This document shows, piece by piece, positions 1 to 7,872 of a stretch of DNA of 18,807 nt. This stretch comes from Ruminococcaceae bacterium UBA5450 (lineage in GTDB: Bacteria; Bacillota; Clostridia; Oscillospirales; Acutalibacteraceae), in NCBI GenBank assembly GCA_002424295.1, contig DIQY01000050.1, positions 1 through 18,807 of the forward strand, given 5' to 3'. The notes beneath the pieces are model-generated. The model had not been told where the DNA came from. It saw only the letters and a program-made list of their open reading frames with translations, and ran no database searches. Made by a program: the position numbers and the translations under genes. Position 1 is the first letter of the stretch; every line of letters begins with the position of its first letter.

Positions 1-1
1 T

Positions 2-517
2 TATTCCGAATTGATTGCAAAATCGATGGGCAAAAGTAAGGAATTTGTCAAAAGGATCCGTGTTGCCGGTCTTTTTCATGATATCGGAAAAATCAAAGTT
101 CCTGATCAAATTTTGTTGAAAAGCGGTCCTTTGACTGATGAAGAATTTAAAGTGATCAAAAGGCATCCAAAAGATGGTGCCGTCTTGCTTTCTTCCATTC
201 GTTCCTATCAGACAATTGCGCCTATTGTTCTAAGTCACCATGAACATTGGGACGGAACTGGATATCCAAACGGAATATCCGGTTACGAAATTCCGGAAGA
301 ATCCAGAATTATCAGCGTCGCAGATGCGTTTGATGCAATGACCTCTCACCGCCGCTACCGCAATAATTTAACCCTGGAACAAGCAAAACAGCAATTAATT
401 GAAGGCCGTGGAAAGCAATTTGCCCCGGAACCTGTCGATGTATTTCTTTCCATTTTGGATCAAAATCCGAATATTCTTTCTAATTCCAATTCCACAAGCA
501 ATTCCACTAACTTTTAA
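2..517 (+). CDS. HD-GYP domain phosphodiesterase, C-terminal part (5' truncated by window edge)
   Basis: The reading frame is open from the first bases of the window, so the gene begins upstream and only its last 171 codons are visible. It shows the hallmarks of an HD-GYP domain: HDIGK near the start, then a conserved K/H-P-x-x-G segment, HHEHWDGTGYP (the HD-GYP signature) and ADAFDAMTSHRRYR. HD-GYP proteins are metal-dependent phosphodiesterases that usually hydrolyse cyclic di-GMP to GMP, and all the metal ligands expected in this part are present. An N-terminal sensory or receiver domain may lie outside the window. The tail is Asn/Ser-rich and low in complexity. The stop is 18 bases before the next gene, whose ribosome binding site lies in the gap, so the two are probably co-transcribed. 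I cannot tell whether cyclic di-GMP is the true substrate. Confidence 0.93.
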   Translation, partial: YSELIAKSMGKSKEFVKRIRVAGLFHDIGKIKVPDQILLKSGPLTDEEFKVIKRHPKDGAVLLSSIRSYQTIAPIVLSHHEHWDGTGYPNGISGYEIPEESRIISVADAFDAMTSHRRYRNNLTLEQAKQQLIEGRGKQFAPEPVDVFLSILDQNPNILSNSNSTSNSTNF

Positions 518-535
518 AGAAAAGGAGACAAAACC

Positions 536-2179
536 ATGCATTCTTATCCATATTACCCCACCACTTGTTATGATACTTTTTCATCCTTCCTTTCTGGCAT
601 TCAGGTACGGTATAAAAATCAGCCGGCCATTACGGAATATAATCAGGACGGGGTCCCTCATACACTTACTTACCAGCAAATTTATCAAACTGCTCATGAA
701 TTTGGAGAAGCACTTCTTCAAAAAGGATTACAGGGAAAACACATCGCTATTGCTGGAGAAAACAGTCTGGAATGGTTGATTTCCTTTTTTACAGTAACTG
801 CTATCGGTTCTGTTGCGGTCTTAATTGACATTGACCAGGATACGGATACCATTCGCAAAATGATTTCTTCTGCAGACTGCGATTTTTTGATTATGTCCGA
901 TTCTGTAAAAAAGCTTTTCTCAAAAGATGGCCCTATTTCACAAATGGCAAATGTCAGCATATGCTCAGATGACAAAAAAGCGCCGAACAGTTTTCAGAAT
1001 GTCTGTGCACAAGGTGCTCAGTTAATTGCGCAGCAGGAAAAAGCATTTTTAAATCTTAAAACAGACGGTAATGATTTGGCGGTAATTGCCTTTACCTCCG
1101 GAACAACCAATGCTTCTAAAGCGGTCATGCTCTCTCAAAAAGGAATCTTAATTAATGCCGGTCAATCTATGGCGATGGTAAAATTTACAGAAAAAGTATT
1201 CACCTTTCTTCCGTTTTTCCATACCTATGGAATTACCTGCTGCGTTTTGAATGCACTGATTGCCGGTTGCCATCTCTGCATTAACGGGAACCTCAAAACG
1301 TTCCAGCGCGATCTTGCTCTTTTTTCTCCTGGAACCTTACTGGCTGTTCCCCTTGTTATGGAAATTATAAACAAAAACTTATCACAAGCTTTATCAGAAG
1401 CCGGTTTGCCGGAAAATCCACCCGAAAAACAACTTCTTTGGTTTCACCGAAAAAAAGAATCGGTCCCACCTGAATGGAAAGCAATTAAGCAGAAATGTTT
1501 AGGCGATCTTTCTCTTTTGATCTGTGGAGGTGCTTGTCTTGCTCCGGATGTAGTTGAGAGAATGCACAAATTCGGCATCGTTTGTCTAGAAGGATATGGA
1601 ATTACAGAATGTTCCCCACTTATCAGTGTAAACCGCAACAAGGATTATTGCTTTGGCAGTGTGGGAAAAGTTCTTCCCTGCTTCCAGCTCAAGCTGCAAG
1701 AGGATGAAATCCTTGTGCGCGGCGACAGCGTGATGATCGGATATTACAAAGATAAGAAATTGACGGATTCCGTTTTAACTGACGGCTGGTTCCACACCGG
1801 TGATCTCGGAGTTCTGGATAAAAACGGTTTTCTACATATTACCGGCAGAAAAAAGAATTTGATTGTTCTGAAAAACGGGAAAAAGGTCTCTCCAGAAGAA
1901 ATAGAAACCCGCGTATCTCAATTACCACTTGTAAAAGAGGTCATTGCCTACGGAGCAAGCATTGGAGAAGTTAAGGATAATGCCAGACTTGCCGTCATGA
2001 TCTATCCGGACCCTGACAAAACACAGGGAATGAATTCTTATGAGGTCTTGAACCTTTTGCAAAAACAAATTGATGAGCTGAATGTTGAATATCCATCTTA
2101 CAAACAAATTCAGCTTGTCAATCTGCGCGAGACACCTTTCGAAAAAACATCTGCGCAAAAAATTAAACGGCAGATTTAG
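536..2179 (+). CDS. AMP-forming acyl-CoA/acyl-ACP synthetase (ANL superfamily)
   Basis: This 547-residue protein belongs to the AMP-binding (ANL) superfamily, which activates a carboxylic acid as an acyl-adenylate and passes it to a thiol. Visible motifs are the phosphate-binding loop TSGTTNASKAVML (about residues 187-199, with Asn where Gly is usual), GYGITECSP, GWFHTGDLG, and the hinge GRKKNLIVLKNGKKVSPEEIE. The C-terminal SAQKIKR contains the catalytic Lys at about residue 542. Length and motifs resemble long-chain fatty-acid ligases more than NRPS adenylation domains. The ATG follows AAAGGAG by seven bases. The next gene encodes a free acyl carrier protein and the third a phosphopantetheinyl transferase, so the acceptor thiol is probably the carrier protein rather than, or as well as, CoA. 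That is inference from context. The acyl substrate is unknown; a DltA-like amino-acid ligase is less likely from the motifs. Confidence 0.9.
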   Translation: MHSYPYYPTTCYDTFSSFLSGIQVRYKNQPAITEYNQDGVPHTLTYQQIYQTAHEFGEALLQKGLQGKHIAIAGENSLEWLISFFTVTAIGSVAVLIDIDQDTDTIRKMISSADCDFLIMSDSVKKLFSKDGPISQMANVSICSDDKKAPNSFQNVCAQGAQLIAQQEKAFLNLKTDGNDLAVIAFTSGTTNASKAVMLSQKGILINAGQSMAMVKFTEKVFTFLPFFHTYGITCCVLNALIAGCHLCINGNLKTFQRDLALFSPGTLLAVPLVMEIINKNLSQALSEAGLPENPPEKQLLWFHRKKESVPPEWKAIKQKCLGDLSLLICGGACLAPDVVERMHKFGIVCLEGYGITECSPLISVNRNKDYCFGSVGKVLPCFQLKLQEDEILVRGDSVMIGYYKDKKLTDSVLTDGWFHTGDLGVLDKNGFLHITGRKKNLIVLKNGKKVSPEEIETRVSQLPLVKEVIAYGASIGEVKDNARLAVMIYPDPDKTQGMNSYEVLNLLQKQIDELNVEYPSYKQIQLVNLRETPFEKTSAQKIKRQI

Positions 2180-2210
2180 CGATGGAGATAATAAGAGGAG
2201 GAAGCGAATT

Positions 2211-2444
2211 TTGGAAAATTTATTAAATACACTGCAATCGATCATCTATGAAATCACCGGAAAACAGGGAATAACTTATGAAACCGACCTCGTAAAGGAT
2301 TTACAGCTAAATTCTTTCGACCTGATCAACATTGTGTGTGCCTGTGAAAAAAAGTTTCATATTACGATTGAAACACGGGAAATTTGGAAGCTGCACCGCA
2401 TTAAAGATGTCATTTCTTATTTACAGGATAAGGGCGTACAATGA
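2211..2444 (+). CDS. Stand-alone acyl carrier protein (TTG start)
   Basis: This is a 77-residue acidic-helical protein typical in length for an acyl carrier protein. The phosphopantetheine attachment serine is Ser35 in LQLNSFDLI, matching the (D/N)S-x-(D/E)-L/I pattern at the start of helix II. The start is taken as TTG at 2211 because AGAGGAGGA lies eight bases upstream. The upstream extension of the frame would overlap the ligase gene and has no ribosome binding site. The gene starts 31 bases after the acyl ligase stop and overlaps the phosphopantetheinyl transferase by four bases (ATGA), indicating translational coupling. It is probably a dedicated carrier for this cassette rather than the housekeeping fatty-acid ACP, since no fab genes are nearby. 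That point is inference. Confidence 0.88.
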   Translation: MENLLNTLQSIIYEITGKQGITYETDLVKDLQLNSFDLINIVCACEKKFHITIETREIWKLHRIKDVISYLQDKGVQ

Positions 2445-2992
2445 CAAAAATTTTTCTCTTTCAAAAAGGTCAGGATTTTTCGCCTGAATACGCGCTGCAA
2501 AAATCTCTGCATCTTTTTGATTCAGATTCCGATTTTCATGCCGTAAAATTAGAGCATCAAAAAAGTGGTCAACCCTATCTAAGCGGAATTCCTTACACGA
2601 TCTCCATCTCACACAGCGGTACTTTTTGGGGGTGTGCGCTCTGCGACTGCGACAAAATTGGTTTTGATATTCAGATCGTTGAACAAAATCGGGAAATGGA
2701 TTCTATCGCCAAACGGTTTTTTCATCCAGCAGAATATTCTCATCTATGCCAAACACAGTTCTCTGATTTCTTTTCCATATGGGCAGCAAAGGAAAGTTAT
2801 GTCAAATACTTAGGCAGCGGCATCGACGAAAATTTTTGCCGTTTTTCTACCGTTGATCAAAACGGACTTTTGTCTGCAATAAACGGAGCCGCTCTTTATC
2901 CCATTAAGTGCGACTCCTCCTATCGAGTTTTTTGCTGCGGTGGAAAATCGACTCCGTCTCTTTATTATTTTGCTAAAAAAAAGGGATACTGA
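2441..2992 (+). CDS. 4'-phosphopantetheinyl transferase, Sfp-type
   Basis: This 183-residue protein transfers the phosphopantetheine arm of CoA onto the serine of a carrier protein, here most plausibly the ACP encoded just upstream. Recognisable motifs are ISISHSG (about residues 54-60), GFDIQ (74-78, containing the first metal-ligand Asp76), and FFSIWAAKESYVKYLGSGI (110-128), where W-A-x-K-E-S carries the catalytic Glu118 and Lys. The usual second acid of the GxDxE motif is Gln78 here. It is shorter than Bacillus Sfp (about 224 residues), mainly at the N terminus, but the core is complete. The start ATG overlaps the ACP stop by four bases. The stop codon lies inside the left arm of a hairpin terminator, marking the operon end. 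Confidence 0.9.
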   Translation: MTKIFLFQKGQDFSPEYALQKSLHLFDSDSDFHAVKLEHQKSGQPYLSGIPYTISISHSGTFWGCALCDCDKIGFDIQIVEQNREMDSIAKRFFHPAEYSHLCQTQFSDFFSIWAAKESYVKYLGSGIDENFCRFSTVDQNGLLSAINGAALYPIKCDSSYRVFCCGGKSTPSLYYFAKKKGY

Positions 2993-3012
2993 AATTCTTT
3001 CAGCATCCCTTT
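2980..3012. terminator. Bidirectional hairpin terminator between convergent genes
   Basis: AAAGGGAT at 2980-2987 pairs with ATCCCTTT at 3005-3012, and CTGAAA at 2989-2994 with TTTCAG at 2998-3003. This gives a 15-position stem with one mismatch and a three-base loop. A-rich and T-rich flanks fit termination on both strands. It overlaps the last codons of the phosphopantetheinyl transferase and serves the convergent Dabb gene from the other side. Confidence 0.8.
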
Positions 3013-3031
3013 ACTATTTTGTTTCTGTCAT

Positions 3032-3325
3032 TCAGATTTCATAATCAAACGCGGTGCGCCCACAAATCATCTTTGCAACCAAAGCCTTAATTTTTAAATG
3101 TTCCGGGTGAACTTGATACTGCTCTTCGTCCTCTTTAGAATCAAATACACACTCTAAACATAAATCATAATCTCCGGGTTTATAATTGGCCCCGACTTGT
3201 ACGGATTTTAATCCATCAACAATTCCAATCAGTGCATTAAAGCGACTGCGCAACAGTGCCGCATCTGCTACTGCATTTCTTCGTTCTGAGTCTTTTAGCT
3301 TCCAGAAAACAAGATGTTTCACCAT
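3032..3325 (-). CDS. Dabb (stress-responsive alpha/beta barrel) domain protein
   Basis: This 97-residue protein has the pattern of the stress-responsive A/B barrel (Dabb) family: N-terminal MVKHLVFWKLKD, a central GLKSVQVGANY, and D-x-CLECVFDSKEDEEQYQVHPEH toward the C-terminal half. Dabb proteins are small dimeric ferredoxin-like barrels of varied and often unknown function. No catalytic role can be assigned. Start ATG at 3325 is preceded by AGGAGG about ten bases upstream. The 5' leader appears long: a -10-like TATAGT (complement of 3395-3400) lies about 70 bases upstream, and the stretch between contains an 11-bp inverted repeat (3351-3361 with 3381-3391). It lies downstream of clpB on the same strand, but the 132-base gap suggests separate transcription. 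Confidence 0.85.
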   Translation of the reverse strand: MVKHLVFWKLKDSERRNAVADAALLRSRFNALIGIVDGLKSVQVGANYKPGDYDLCLECVFDSKEDEEQYQVHPEHLKIKALVAKMICGRTAFDYEI

Positions 3326-3457
3326 GGATGGGGAACCTCCTTTGAGTACGAATCGACTTTAAGCGAACTATTTTGTCGTCTAAAGCCGATTTTTACTATA
3401 TCACATTTGATAAAAAATTTCTATGCTTTTTCAGAACTTTTTAGATTTTCGTTTCTC

Positions 3458-6061
3458 TTATTTTTGAGAAGAAGCGGTCAGTTCCTTGCCGTCATAATCC
3501 ACTACGATCGTGCTGCGCGGCGCAATCTCACCTGCAATCATTTTTCTTGCAATCAACGTTTCGACCCTGCTCTGCAGGAATCTCTTAAGCGGACGTGCGC
3601 CATAAGCAGGATCAAATGCCTGATCCACAACATAATCGCGGGCACGGTCAGTAATCGTCACATCCAATTCTTTATCTGCCAGACGGCGGCGAAGATCTTT
3701 CATCTGCAAATTAACAATCTGATCAATCTCCGAGCGCTGCAAAGGTTTATAGAAGACAATTTCATCTAGGCGGTTTAAAAATTCCGGACGGAACTGTTTT
3801 CTGAGCAGTGCCTGGACCTGATTTCTTGCTTCTTTGCTGATAGAACCATCCGCTCCGATTCCTTCCAGAATATACTGGGAACCCAAATTAGAAGTCAGAA
3901 TAATAATGGTATTCTTAAAATCAACGGTACGGCCCTGACTGTCTGTAATTCTTCCATCATCAAGGACTTGAAGCAGCACATTAAAGACATCCGGATGGGC
4001 TTTCTCCACCTCATCAAACAGCACCACACTGTAAGGATGGCGACGAACGGCTTCGGTCAGCTGACCGCCCTCTTCATAACCAACATACCCCGGAGGCGCT
4101 CCGATTAAACGGGATACGCTGAATTTTTCCATATACTCCGTCATATCAACCCGAATCAGATTTTTTTCATCATCGAACAGCGTCTCGGCCAACGCTTTTG
4201 CAAGCTCTGTTTTGCCGACACCGGTAGGCCCAAGAAACAAGAACGAACCGATCGGGCGATTAGGATCCTGAATGCCTGCACGGGAACGCAGAATTGCATC
4301 CGCCACCTTTTGGACTGCTTCGTCTTGGCCAATCACCCGCTGATGAAGCTGTTCATCAAGGTGCAGAAGCTTTTCTCTTTCGCCTTCCATCAATTTTGCT
4401 ACGGGGATTCCGGTCCAGCGCCCTACAATCTCTGCAATCTCCTCGTCCGTCACGCGGTCATGCAAAAGCTGTGCATCCTGTGATTTTTCAGCGATTGCTT
4501 CCTGTTTCTCCAGCTCTTTTTGCAGCTGCGGCAGACGGCCATATTTCAGTTCGGCGGCTTTATTCAAATCATATTCCCGTTCTGCCTTTTCAATCTGCGC
4601 ATGGCAGTCTTCCAGATCACTGCGCAGTTTCTGAACCTTTTCAATAGACTGCTTTTCGTTCTCCCACTTTGCCTTCATTTCTTTAAATTGCTCACGGCGC
4701 TCCGCGAGTTCCTTCTGAATATCGACAAGGTGAGCCTGGCTCAAACGGTCGTCCTCTTTTTTGAGCGCTGCTTCTTCAATTTCCAACTGCATGATTTTAC
4801 GCGAAACATCATCCAGCTCGGTCGGCATGGAATCCATCTCGGTACGAACCATTGCGCATGCTTCATCGACAAGGTCGATTGCCTTATCGGGCAGAAAACG
4901 ATCCGAAATATATCGGTCGGAAAGGGTTGCTGCCGCAATCAACGCCTGATCCTGGATTTTAACGCCATGAAACACCTCATAGCGTTCCTTTAATCCACGC
5001 AGAATCGAGATGGTATCTTCAACAGTCGGTTCTTCTACCATGACCGGTTGGAACCGACGCTCCAGTGCAGCATCTTTTTCAATATACTTATGGTATTCGT
5101 TTAAGGTCGTTGCACCGATACAATGCAGTTCACCGCGGGCCAGCATCGGCTTTAAAAGGTTTCCGGCATCCATACTGCCCTCTGTTTTGCCGGCGCCTAC
5201 AATGGTGTGCAACTCATCAATAAACAGAATGATTTTTCCTTCGGATTTTTTAACTTCATTGAGAACCGCTTTGAGACGTTCCTCAAATTCACCGCGGTAT
5301 TTGGCCCCCGCAATCAACGAGCCCATATCCAGAGAATAAAGCTTGTGATTCTTTAGGTTGTCCGGAACATCTCCGCGAACGATTCGCAGGGCAAGTCCCT
5401 CGGCAATCGCAGTCTTGCCAACGCCCGGCTCGCCGATCAAAACCGGATTGTTTTTCGTTTTACGCGAAAGGATTCGAACCACATCCCGAATCTCCGTATC
5501 ACGGCCAATCACCGGATCCAATTTATGGTTTCGCGCAAGCTCTACCAGATCCTGCGCATATTTAGAAAGAGAATCATAGGTTCCTTCCGGGTTATCACTG
5601 GTTACTCGTGTATTTCCGCGCACGCTGGAAAGTGCCGCAAGAAATCCGCTTTCGGTAACCCCAAAGGTGCGAAACAGATCCTTTAACGTTTTATCTGCCT
5701 TATGCAGCAATCCTAAAAGCAAATGCTCAACACTAACATATTCATCTTTCATGTGAGAAGCAGCACTTTCTGCCTCATTCAGAGCAGAATCCACTGCCTG
5801 AGAAACATAAATTTTTCCTGCCTCTCTGCCTGGTCCAGAAACGCCCGGCAGTTTCTTGATCTCTAGATTGACCGCATTTAAAAATGCCTGTGGATCCACA
5901 TTCATCTTTTTCATCATCTGCGGAATTAGACCATTTTCCTGCTGGAGCAATGCCGCCAGCAAATGTACCTGTTCAATCTGCATGTTTTCGTTGGCTGTTG
6001 CCAAACTCTGTGCGCCTTGAACCGCGTCAATGGATTTCTGTGTAAAATTCTGTGCATTCAT
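3458..6061 (-). CDS. clpB: ClpB, ATP-dependent protein disaggregase
   Basis: This 867-residue protein has the full ClpB layout. It starts with an N-terminal Clp-N repeat domain (about residues 1-145). The first AAA+ module follows, with Walker A GEPGVGKT (about 210-217) and ILFIDELHTIVGAG. A long charged coiled-coil middle domain spans roughly 400-540. The second AAA+ module carries GPTGVGKT and VVLFDEVEKAHPDV, and ends with the D2-small segment (PLKRFLQ). The middle-domain length marks ClpB rather than ClpA or ClpC, and no ClpP-binding IGF-type loop was evident. ClpB works with DnaK to rescue aggregated proteins after heat stress. The start has a GGAG-type ribosome binding site (GAGTGAGATGCT leader). 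A CIRCE element 122-148 bases upstream points to HrcA repression. No strong terminator is visible after the stop. Confidence 0.98.
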   Translation of the reverse strand: MNAQNFTQKSIDAVQGAQSLATANENMQIEQVHLLAALLQQENGLIPQMMKKMNVDPQAFLNAVNLEIKKLPGVSGPGREAGKIYVSQAVDSALNEAESAASHMKDEYVSVEHLLLGLLHKADKTLKDLFRTFGVTESGFLAALSSVRGNTRVTSDNPEGTYDSLSKYAQDLVELARNHKLDPVIGRDTEIRDVVRILSRKTKNNPVLIGEPGVGKTAIAEGLALRIVRGDVPDNLKNHKLYSLDMGSLIAGAKYRGEFEERLKAVLNEVKKSEGKIILFIDELHTIVGAGKTEGSMDAGNLLKPMLARGELHCIGATTLNEYHKYIEKDAALERRFQPVMVEEPTVEDTISILRGLKERYEVFHGVKIQDQALIAAATLSDRYISDRFLPDKAIDLVDEACAMVRTEMDSMPTELDDVSRKIMQLEIEEAALKKEDDRLSQAHLVDIQKELAERREQFKEMKAKWENEKQSIEKVQKLRSDLEDCHAQIEKAEREYDLNKAAELKYGRLPQLQKELEKQEAIAEKSQDAQLLHDRVTDEEIAEIVGRWTGIPVAKLMEGEREKLLHLDEQLHQRVIGQDEAVQKVADAILRSRAGIQDPNRPIGSFLFLGPTGVGKTELAKALAETLFDDEKNLIRVDMTEYMEKFSVSRLIGAPPGYVGYEEGGQLTEAVRRHPYSVVLFDEVEKAHPDVFNVLLQVLDDGRITDSQGRTVDFKNTIIILTSNLGSQYILEGIGADGSISKEARNQVQALLRKQFRPEFLNRLDEIVFYKPLQRSEIDQIVNLQMKDLRRRLADKELDVTITDRARDYVVDQAFDPAYGARPLKRFLQSRVETLIARKMIAGEIAPRSTIVVDYDGKELTASSQK

Positions 6062-6182
6062 AGCATCTCACTCCTCATAATTCAACTGAACGTCTGAAAA
6101 ACCGTCTTTAAAGTCTTTCCCAATCGTTCTAAATTTAGTATAATTGGGATTCATGAATCTGTTGTGAACAAATAATTAATTT

Positions 6183-6209
6183 TTAGCACTCTATTTAGTT
6201 AAGTGCTAA
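6183..6209. promoter_or_regulatory. CIRCE element (HrcA operator) upstream of clpB
   Basis: TTAGCACTC at 6183-6191, a nine-base spacer, then AAGTGCTAA at 6201-6209. The established CIRCE consensus is TTAGCACTC-N9-GAGTGCTAA, so this differs at one base and has exactly the right spacing. HrcA binds CIRCE to repress heat-shock genes. It lies between clpB and the bidirectional terminator at 6261-6301, so clpB is the only reasonable target. Confidence 0.92.
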
Positions 6210-6260
6210 TTTGCTTTTATGAAAATCTTTCCAGCTCCATCTTAGTCGAAATTAATCATA

Positions 6261-6301
6261 AAAACAACCGGGGCAGAAAATTTTTCCGCCCCGGTTGTTT
6301 T
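6261..6301. terminator. Strong hairpin terminator after ABC permease gene
   Basis: AAAACAACCGGGGC at 6261-6274 pairs perfectly with GCCCCGGTTGTTTT at 6288-6301. Further A-T pairs occur in the inner part, and a run of T follows on the minus strand side through the complement. The distal arm touches the permease stop codon at 6301-6303. It ends the ABC exporter operon and insulates clpB. Confidence 0.9.
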
Positions 6302-7872
6302 TATAAAGTCTTAAAAATTTCGGCCCCGCGCGTCAAAAGCCATCGATGAATTGCAAGTGCCAGTAAAAATAAAAATGCACTTGCGAGGAATAAAAACTGC
6401 TCAATTTCAAGATGAGAAGAAAGCAAGTAAAACGCGCCTGCTAATAATGCCGTCAGCAGCATTCCTCCGAAAATACCACAAAACGCCGATGCAGATTGCT
6501 TTACGATAATGGTATCATTCTCTCCGTTCATCTTCGGAAATTTGAGATTGGCCATCAATCCAAATTGTGCTACAAAGATTCCCATCGCAAGGCCGACAAG
6601 CAAAAGACTGATTGTGCTCAATACCGGTAAAGAAAAAGCTATGCCCAAAAGAGGAACACTTACAATCGTACCAACCCAACAAATGATCAGATTAAGCGCT
6701 GCCTTCGCACTAAAAATTATTTTTGTTGGTACAGGTGATCCCTTTAAAACCCAAAAAGTGTTGCCTTCCAGGCTAATTGATACACATGTTGTATTCGTCA
6801 TCGAAATGATCGCACAGATTCCAAGCGCCAAGATCGGCACAAGAATTTTTTCTCCGATCTGTTGGACAAAGTCAAAGAGACTCTGCCCGGCAACAAGCGC
6901 ATAAATAGAAAATCCAATCATAATTAATACGCCTATTCCGGTATTAAACAAGTAAATCGTCGTTCCAAAATAGCGGCCGCATTCTTTTTTAAAAAGTGCA
7001 GCAAATTGACTGTTGCTTTGAAGCTTTTGCAAGTGATAATCATTGCGGAGCACATGGCTCTGCATTTTAGAAAGCAGTTTCTGATAATGTGAACTGAGTG
7101 CCCACGAAATCAGCAAAAACGGTAAGAAGCAGAATAGGACCAGCCATAAGAGGGAAAGAAAATTCCCCTGCAAACCATCCATAAGCCAGCCAAACAGAAA
7201 AAGCCCTGTATGCAATGTCTTTTCAACTTGATTTGCATTGAGAAGCAGCGCTTGAAGAATATGATTGACCCGCATAGAACCAATCAAAACGACTGCCAGT
7301 AAAATGCCGCTGATTAAATTCCCCATCAAAGCGCGATGACGGCTATGTGCAGAAAGAAATGCAATCAGCCAGCCGCCCAAAAGGGCAAACAAAGACGACA
7401 AAAGCGGTACAAAAATGATGCTGATAATAATTGGAAAAATCAAAAAAGCGCTGCCGCCGCCATAAAAAAGATATGCAACCGTTGCAGGGATCATCCAAAG
7501 CCCGCTGAACACTAAATTTTCAAGATAAAGTGCGAGCACCTTACTAAGCATCACCGTAAATGCCGAAACCGGCAAAGGCAGCAATAAATTGCTGTCCTTA
7601 CTGCCAAAGACAAGGCCACTAGCCGCAAAGATGGTAAATATTACAGAAACAATGGTTGCTAGAATTGTCATCATCGGAATTAAAAGCTGCAAATTTCCTA
7701 TCGATGATAAGAGATCTGCCAGCATAAAGCTATAAACTCCAGAAAGATACAGCGCTAAAAACGCCATTAAAGCAAGCGCACCAATCCAGCCTGCCGAACG
7801 CTTTTTTCCGACAGAAAACGAGCGCAGCATCGCCTGAAAATTAATCTTTAAAAGAATCCCGAGCTTACGCAT
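6301..7872 (-). CDS. ABC exporter permease (ABC-2-like, multi-pass)
   Basis: This 523-residue, highly hydrophobic protein has many predicted membrane helices separated by short basic loops, such as WIGALALMAFLALYLSG and GLVFGSKDSNLLLPLPVSAF. The segment 'SKDSNLLLPLPVSAFTVMLSKVLALYL' style is typical of large ABC-2 exporter permeases in Firmicutes. The start is set at ATG 7872 (MRKLGILLK), because GGAGGA lies eight bases upstream inside the ATPase gene. The frame is open for another 20 codons upstream, but no ribosome binding site supports that start. It overlaps the ATPase stop by eight bases, so the two are translationally coupled. No substrate can be inferred. Drug, peptide or lipid efflux are all possible. 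Confidence 0.82.
   Translation of the reverse strand: MRKLGILLKINFQAMLRSFSVGKKRSAGWIGALALMAFLALYLSGVYSFMLADLLSSIGNLQLLIPMMTILATIVSVIFTIFAASGLVFGSKDSNLLLPLPVSAFTVMLSKVLALYLENLVFSGLWMIPATVAYLFYGGGSAFLIFPIIISIIFVPLLSSLFALLGGWLIAFLSAHSRHRALMGNLISGILLAVVLIGSMRVNHILQALLLNANQVEKTLHTGLFLFGWLMDGLQGNFLSLLWLVLFCFLPFLLISWALSSHYQKLLSKMQSHVLRNDYHLQKLQSNSQFAALFKKECGRYFGTTIYLFNTGIGVLIMIGFSIYALVAGQSLFDFVQQIGEKILVPILALGICAIISMTNTTCVSISLEGNTFWVLKGSPVPTKIIFSAKAALNLIICWVGTIVSVPLLGIAFSLPVLSTISLLLVGLAMGIFVAQFGLMANLKFPKMNGENDTIIVKQSASAFCGIFGGMLLTALLAGAFYLLSSHLEIEQFLFLASAFLFLLALAIHRWLLTRGAEIFKTL

Noticed and set aside
399..779. Plus-strand frame bridging the HD-GYP and acyl ligase genes
   Set aside because: It overlaps two well-supported genes in another frame, has no ribosome binding site and no family features.
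5010..5579. Plus-strand open frames opposite clpB (also around 4294-4993)
   Set aside because: They mirror the codon pattern of clpB, lack ribosome binding sites and show no recognisable protein features. clpB itself is unambiguous.
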